A DNA stretch of 42,102 bases from Puia dinghuensis (lineage in GTDB: Bacteria > Bacteroidota > Bacteroidia > Chitinophagales > Chitinophagaceae). Each line of letters starts with the position of its first letter. Positions within the stretch are counted from its first letter, which is position 1. Under the pieces are notes generated by a model. That model had not been told where the DNA came from and did no database searches. It saw only the letters and a program-made list of their open reading frames with translations. The position numbers and the translations under genes are program-made. Positions 38,541 through 42,102 of the stretch are shown here, piece by piece. The DNA lies in the NCBI GenBank assembly GCA_026225275.1, contig JAMFSL010000213.1, positions 1-42,102 of the forward strand, in the 5' to 3' direction.

Positions 38541-39309
38541 AGTCGACGTCTATGCCGACAGAACGCAGATGGGCGCCGCCGCAGCCCGGAAGACTACGGA
38601 TATCATTCGTGGGTTGTTGAGCTCACAGCCTGTCGTTAACATGATCTTTGCGGCAGCCCCCTCCCAGAACGAATTTCTGGCGAGCTTATCGGAACAGCCG
38701 ATCGAGTGGGAACGCATCAATGCTTTCCATATGGACGAATATATCGGGTTGGATGAAGATTCCCCGCAGTCCTTTGCCTGGTACCTGAAAAAACAGCTTT
38801 TCGATAAGGCGCCTTTCAGACAAGTCCACCTTCTGCATGGCGATGCCGATGATCTCGCGGCTGAATGTAAACGATATACTGATCTGCTGAGGCAACTGCC
38901 ACCCGATATCGTTTGTTTGGGCATTGGCGAAAACAATCATCTTGCTTTTAATGATCCGCCTGTCGCCGATTTCAATGACCGGGAGATGGTGAAGATCGTT
39001 ACGCTGGATGGTGATTGCAGGCAACAGCAGGTGAACGATGGGTGTTTTTCTTCTCTGGCGAATGTTCCTACACAAGCGCTAACCTTGACGATACCCGCCT
39101 TGATGCAGGGCAGGCATATCATCTGCGTGGTACCGGGCGAAAGAAAGGCCCGTGCGGTGTATCATACGCTGCATAGTCCGATTGCTACGACATATCCTTC
39201 GACCATCCTGCGGCGACACCCTGCGGTGGAGATGTACCTTACCAGGGATTCGGCGGATTTTCAGTTTATTGACCAGCAACAGTCTGACGATGGAGTAGAC
39301 GCCGGATGA
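38524..39309 (+). CDS. nagB: Glucosamine-6-phosphate deaminase
   Basis: From the ATG at 38524 the product is 261 residues. An upstream ATG at 38485 lies inside nagA and is less likely. Conserved blocks include NMIFAAAPSQNEFLASL, INAFHMDEYIGLDEDSPQSF with the catalytic Asp of the FxMDEY motif, IVCLGIGENNHLAFNDPP, and LTLTIPALM. The usual GxxDGHIAFNEP is here GENNHLAFNDP: His is kept, and Asp and Glu are replaced by Asn and Asp, a variant also found in related sugar-phosphate isomerases. It converts GlcN-6-phosphate to fructose-6-phosphate and ammonia. It overlaps nagA by 17 bases and runs tail-to-tail into the MFS gene with a 44-base overlap. Confidence 0.85.
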   Translation: MPDHIKVDVYADRTQMGAAAARKTTDIIRGLLSSQPVVNMIFAAAPSQNEFLASLSEQPIEWERINAFHMDEYIGLDEDSPQSFAWYLKKQLFDKAPFRQVHLLHGDADDLAAECKRYTDLLRQLPPDIVCLGIGENNHLAFNDPPVADFNDREMVKIVTLDGDCRQQQVNDGCFSSLANVPTQALTLTIPALMQGRHIICVVPGERKARAVYHTLHSPIATTYPSTILRRHPAVEMYLTRDSADFQFIDQQQSDDGVDAG

Positions 39310-40498
39310 ATGCCAGCCCCAACACGATCGAGATGATTCCTTCGCTAAGCACCGTTGCAGGCGCCCCGACACGCTGCGACACTGCACCTACCAGCAGACT
39401 ACCCAGCGGCACCATCCCGAACATTGCCATCAGCAGAATGCCGATCGCGCGGCCCCGCATGTGAGGCTCGGATTCAGACTGAACGACGATATTGCAGACG
39501 GTGTAGAGAGTCATACCGCCAAATCCGGTCACGATGGCAAACAGCATCGCCACCGGGAAATTCTTTATCAGGGCAAAGCAGATCAGTCCTACCCCCATTA
39601 AGAGGTTACTGAGGAAGAGCAGTCGCCTTAGCCGTGAATCCGGCTTTCGCGACGCCAGGAGGATTGTGCCCAACAATGCTCCCACGCCAACAAAACCCTG
39701 GATATATCCGTATGTCGACGCGCCGCCTTTAAAGATCACTTTGGCAAAGACCGGCAACACCGTATTGTACGGCATCACCAGCAGGCTGGCGATGGCCACC
39801 ATCAGGATCACCTGCGCGATCGCGGGCGTCTTCCGGACATATTCAATACCTTCCGAAAATTCTCCCAGCATGGTTTTTCCCGACTTTTTTGGCTGCAACG
39901 CAGTCAGCTTCATCAGGATCAGCGAGACCATTACACCGCCAAAACTGACCGCATTGATGAGAAAACAGACCGGAGCGCCCCAGACACTCAGCACGATACC
40001 CGCCAACGCCGGCCCCAACAGTTGTGCAAGGCTGGCCGTTGCCGTGGTCAGCGATACCGCGTTGGGCAGGTCAGAGGGATCTGCCACGACCACATGGATC
40101 AGCGACTGTCTCGCCGGAATATCAAAGGCATTGATAATACCCAGAATAGCGCTGAGCGTCAGGATCTCCCACACTACCGTATGTCCGGTATACACCAGCA
40201 GTGCCAGCAATATCGACTGGATCATCGAGGTGATCTGAGTGATCCTGATGATCTTGTACCGGTCATACCGGTCGGCAGCTACGCCGCCGGCAAAGGAGAA
40301 CAGGAAGGAAGGAAACACTTCGGCAAAGATCGTCACCCCGGTCATGAAAGCTGAGTGCGTGATCGAATAGATCACCCAGATCACCGCCGTGCGCTGCATC
40401 CATGTGCCAAATTGAGAGACTGCCCGCCCGAAAAAATAGAGTGAATAATTGCGGCTTCGGAAAGCCCTGAATAAATTCATTTTGCTGAGCTGTTTCAT
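39266..40498 (-). CDS. MFS transporter (EntS-like, DUF894/MFS_3 type)
   Basis: The product is 410 residues with twelve helices. FRAFRSRNYSLYFFGRAVSQ, FGTWMQRTAVIWVIY, and the loop motif AGGVAADRYDRYKIIRITQI mark the MFS_3 (EntS-type) exporters. Later markers are PARQSLIHVVVADPSDLPNA and ARLLGPALAG-like ALAGIVLSVWG. It should be a proton-driven exporter; EntS relatives export siderophores, others drugs. It follows the TetR gene on the same strand by 54 bp. A palindrome matching the one before tetR sits 10-40 bases before its start codon, so it has its own repressed promoter. Its last 44 bases overlap the end of nagB on the other strand. Confidence 0.88.
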   Translation of the reverse strand: MKQLSKMNLFRAFRSRNYSLYFFGRAVSQFGTWMQRTAVIWVIYSITHSAFMTGVTIFAEVFPSFLFSFAGGVAADRYDRYKIIRITQITSMIQSILLALLVYTGHTVVWEILTLSAILGIINAFDIPARQSLIHVVVADPSDLPNAVSLTTATASLAQLLGPALAGIVLSVWGAPVCFLINAVSFGGVMVSLILMKLTALQPKKSGKTMLGEFSEGIEYVRKTPAIAQVILMVAIASLLVMPYNTVLPVFAKVIFKGGASTYGYIQGFVGVGALLGTILLASRKPDSRLRRLLFLSNLLMGVGLICFALIKNFPVAMLFAIVTGFGGMTLYTVCNIVVQSESEPHMRGRAIGILLMAMFGMVPLGSLLVGAVSQRVGAPATVLSEGIISIVLGLAFIRRLLHRQTVAGQ

Positions 40499-40507
40499 TA
40501 CCTATGC

Positions 40508-40537
40508 TATTTGACTTTTTTTATAATTTTGTCGAAA
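40508..40537 (-). promoter_or_regulatory. TetR operator, copy at the MFS promoter
   Basis: TATTTGAC and GTCGAAA arms have the GAC and GTC triplets starting exactly 18 bases apart (40513 and 40531), the same geometry as the palindrome at 41197-41227. The centre is AT-rich. On the minus strand a TTTG lies 20 bases before a TAAAAAAAG, a poor -7 box. Confidence 0.55.
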
Positions 40538-40552
40538 AGTGGGCAAAAAAAT

Positions 40553-41176
40553 TTAATTTTTCAGCCACTTCACCACCATGTCCGTCAGCAGATGAAGTGC
40601 CGCCTTGAGGTCATGTGGGTCGTTGAGTTCGAGGATCTCCCGCCGGAATCCCCGGATGCTGCTGTAAATGAGAAAGACCAAGGTGTCCTGGTCGCCGAGA
40701 GGTATAGCGCGCATCTCCTTCCGCAGGGTCGCGCCCGCGAGGATTTCGTTCAGGATCATACTCTCGTAGTGGATCAGCTTCTTATGCCAGCTATACATCA
40801 CTTCGGCGTGTGTGGATTGTTCCTCCGCGTCCATCGATGACATCATTGCGCTAAAGACCTTCTTCCATTGCTCTGAGGCTTTCAGCTTAGTATGGCAAAA
40901 TGCATAGATCTTATCCTGAAGGGACTCCACGGCGGCTACTGCCTGACGGATCTCGGCGGCCATGTCCCAGGCGATCTTATCCATTACTGCCTGGTAGATC
41001 TCATCCCGGTTTTTATAATAATAGTAGAGGGAAGTCCGGCTGCGGCCTGCGGCGTTGGCCAAGTCATCCATGGTGAATCCGTTGGGCCCAAACTTCTGGT
41101 ACAGCCGTATTGCCGCCTTGAGGATCTCCTGTTGGATAATGTCGTCCTGGGATGCCGGTGTTGTGGGATTCACCAT
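40553..41176 (-). CDS. TetR/AcrR family transcriptional repressor
   Basis: The product is 207 residues. The N-terminal helix-turn-helix is about residues 15-60 (IQQEILKAAIRLYQKFGPNG, FTMDDLANAAGRSRTSLYYY, then YKNRDEIYQAVMDKIAW). The C-terminal ligand domain is helical (SLQDKIYAFCHTKLKASEQW, GFRREILELNDPHDLKAALH). It should repress itself and the MFS gene downstream, through two palindromes of identical geometry (41197-41227 and 40508-40537). The ligand is unknown, probably a substrate of the exporter. The family and the regulatory loop are both well supported by the sequence. Confidence 0.92.
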   Translation of the reverse strand: MVNPTTPASQDDIIQQEILKAAIRLYQKFGPNGFTMDDLANAAGRSRTSLYYYYKNRDEIYQAVMDKIAWDMAAEIRQAVAAVESLQDKIYAFCHTKLKASEQWKKVFSAMMSSMDAEEQSTHAEVMYSWHKKLIHYESMILNEILAGATLRKEMRAIPLGDQDTLVFLIYSSIRGFRREILELNDPHDLKAALHLLTDMVVKWLKN

Positions 41177-41196
41177 TTATTAGTAAAAATAAGAAG

Positions 41197-41227
41197 TATT
41201 TGACAAAATTACAAATTTTGTCAAATA
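41197..41227 (-). promoter_or_regulatory. TetR operator and promoter of the tetR gene
   Basis: Two perfect 14-base arms (TATTTGACAAAATT and its complement) around ACA, 20-50 bases before the tetR ATG. On the minus strand a TTTG within the palindrome lies 20 bases before TATTTTTA, so the palindrome covers the -33 element, as expected of an autorepressor. Confidence 0.75.
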
Positions 41228-41258
41228 ATGCCTGCCTGGTTCACAACACAAGCAGTTA

Positions 41259-41933
41259 TTAGCTGACGAGCCGGCTTTTGGGGTTGCTCACACAATATAA
41301 TACCAGCAAGATACCTGGCAGCATAATTACACTCAGACCGAACTGTTCGGCCAGAATGGCGCCCAGCAGACAACCGGCTAAAAATCCCCCGACGGTAGTC
41401 AGGTTTTTTTTCAGGCTCAGCTTTATGGAGGCATCGCCAAATTTCGACCTGTAAAGGCTGCCTATATCGAGCGCAGCCTGCGTCACATTCCCGGTCATCA
41501 TGGTGGTCGGACCATGGGTTTCTTTGCTGAAGAGTTTACCGAACGCATTTTGCAGTCCCATGGCAAAGACGATGAACATAACCACGGTGTACATCATCCA
41601 TACCGGATGATCAGACATATGGTACGCGAGCGCGGCCAGCCCGCTGAAGGTCAGCAATACGCTCTCCGATAAAAGGAGCAAGTATCTTCCGGACCCCTTA
41701 CTGGCTATCCATCCTCCGGAGACTACTGAAATAATGAATACAGGCAAAGTGATCAACTTTATCCACGAATATTCGGCGGTATGATTTACCAGCTGGTAGG
41801 CGAAGACAATAAAGTTGCCCGTCACGTGGGCAGAAAAGATATGGTCGGCGGCTACAAAAGTCGCCGTATCGCAATACCCTGCGATGAAGGAAAGTAACAG
41901 CGAAATAAGCCACACATTTTGAAGCTGTTTCAT
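41259..41933 (-). CDS. DUF1275 (YoaK-like) membrane protein
   Basis: The product is 224 residues with about six helices. Conserved blocks include YCDTATFVAADHIFSAHVTG (the DUF1275 motif with xxxHxTGN, then NFIVFAYQL), GLQNAFGKLFSKETHGPTTM, and MTGNVTQAALDIGSLYRSKF, a repeat of the HxTGN element in the second half. The family is found in many bacteria; no transport activity is established. TATCTTTG on the minus strand at 41952-41959 is an exact -7 box about 20 bases before the ATG. It stands alone, upstream of the tetR unit and divergent from the partial gene at the right edge. Confidence 0.88.
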   Translation of the reverse strand: MKQLQNVWLISLLLSFIAGYCDTATFVAADHIFSAHVTGNFIVFAYQLVNHTAEYSWIKLITLPVFIISVVSGGWIASKGSGRYLLLLSESVLLTFSGLAALAYHMSDHPVWMMYTVVMFIVFAMGLQNAFGKLFSKETHGPTTMMTGNVTQAALDIGSLYRSKFGDASIKLSLKKNLTTVGGFLAGCLLGAILAEQFGLSVIMLPGILLVLYCVSNPKSRLVS

Positions 41934-42034
41934 GCCAGCGCCTATTTAAAGCAAAGATAACTGTGCAATAGGGTTGTGGAAAGGATATCGGAGAATTTAG
42001 ATTTTTATAATAAAAATGCTTAATTTGTTACTGA

Positions 42035-42102
42035 TTGAAGACTGCTGCTGCCATACTGCTGATGGGGATTCTGCTATTCAACTGGTTAGGTTACCGGGTG
42101 CT
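42035..42102 (+). CDS. Start of an unidentified gene with a hydrophobic N-terminus (cut by window edge)
   Basis: From the TTG at 42035 the frame reads MKTAAAILLMGILLFNWLGY and goes on to the window end, a signal peptide or membrane anchor with LLFNWLGYR, a pattern I associate with Chitinophagaceae surface or hypothetical proteins. A second frame from the ATG at 42016 (MLNLLLIEDCCCHTADGDS) is also open but less protein-like. Nothing beyond 22 residues can be seen, so the family is unknown. Confidence 0.45.
   Translation, partial: MKTAAAILLMGILLFNWLGYRV

Overview
The window comes from a member of the Bacteroidota, most likely a Chitinophagaceae/Sphingobacteriia-type soil or plant-associated bacterium. 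The evidence is a FecI-like sigma factor, a FecR anti-sigma factor with a DUF4974-type tail and a TonB receptor in a row; a membrane-anchored LuxR protein followed by DUF4199; promoters matching TTTG-N20/21-TAnnTTTG; almost no Shine-Dalgarno sequences; and family-level resemblance of most products. No rRNA, CRISPR array, integrase or intact insertion sequence is visible. One complete tRNA (Pro, anticodon TGG) is present at 35.1-35.2 kb.

Layout. 0-2.1 kb: a SnoaL-like protein cut by the window edge, the LuxR/DUF4199 pair and a VOC protein. 2.3-6.7 kb: ECF sigma, anti-sigma and TonB receptor, closed by a strong terminator. 6.7-8.6 kb: an AraC regulator flanked by gene fragments (NTF2-like, SDR tail), then a GNAT acetyltransferase. 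8.6-15.5 kb, all on the minus strand: three secreted, membrane-anchored or cytoplasmic paralogues of an uncharacterised FPPH-motif beta-domain family, an OmpR-type two-component system, then an MFS transporter, a 48-residue protein and an ArsB-like transporter. Near-identical 33-bp sequences precede both the first paralogue and the MFS gene, so the two units probably form one regulon. This is the best candidate here for an undescribed system. 15.8-17.8 kb: a stand-alone receiver and a PAS histidine kinase.

18.0-35.2 kb is an accessory region built by repeated insertion at tRNA-Pro. Three partial copies of the tRNA 3' end lie to the left of the intact tRNA in the same orientation, two of them next to their own hairpin terminator. 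A 160-bp direct repeat brackets the first block. Block 1 (18.7-28.6 kb) carries MarR, an NTF2-like protein, a VOC fusion, a TolC/adaptor/RND efflux pump, DoxX and an FMN azoreductase: a xenobiotic or quinone defence cassette with palindromic operators at both ends but no matching TetR gene. Block 2 (28.6-29.6 kb) carries a nucleotidyltransferase and a small partner, a probable toxin-antitoxin-like pair. Block 3 (29.6-35.1 kb) carries YefM/YoeB, in which YoeB has lost its normal end, a NarL-type two-component system and an NHL-repeat lipoprotein.

35.3-42.1 kb looks like ordinary chromosome: DUF4395, a DEAD-box helicase beside a G-rich tract, nagA-nagB for amino-sugar catabolism, a TetR/MFS exporter pair with two operators of matching geometry, DUF1275, and the start of a further gene at the right edge. 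All readings are by eye; no database search was possible.
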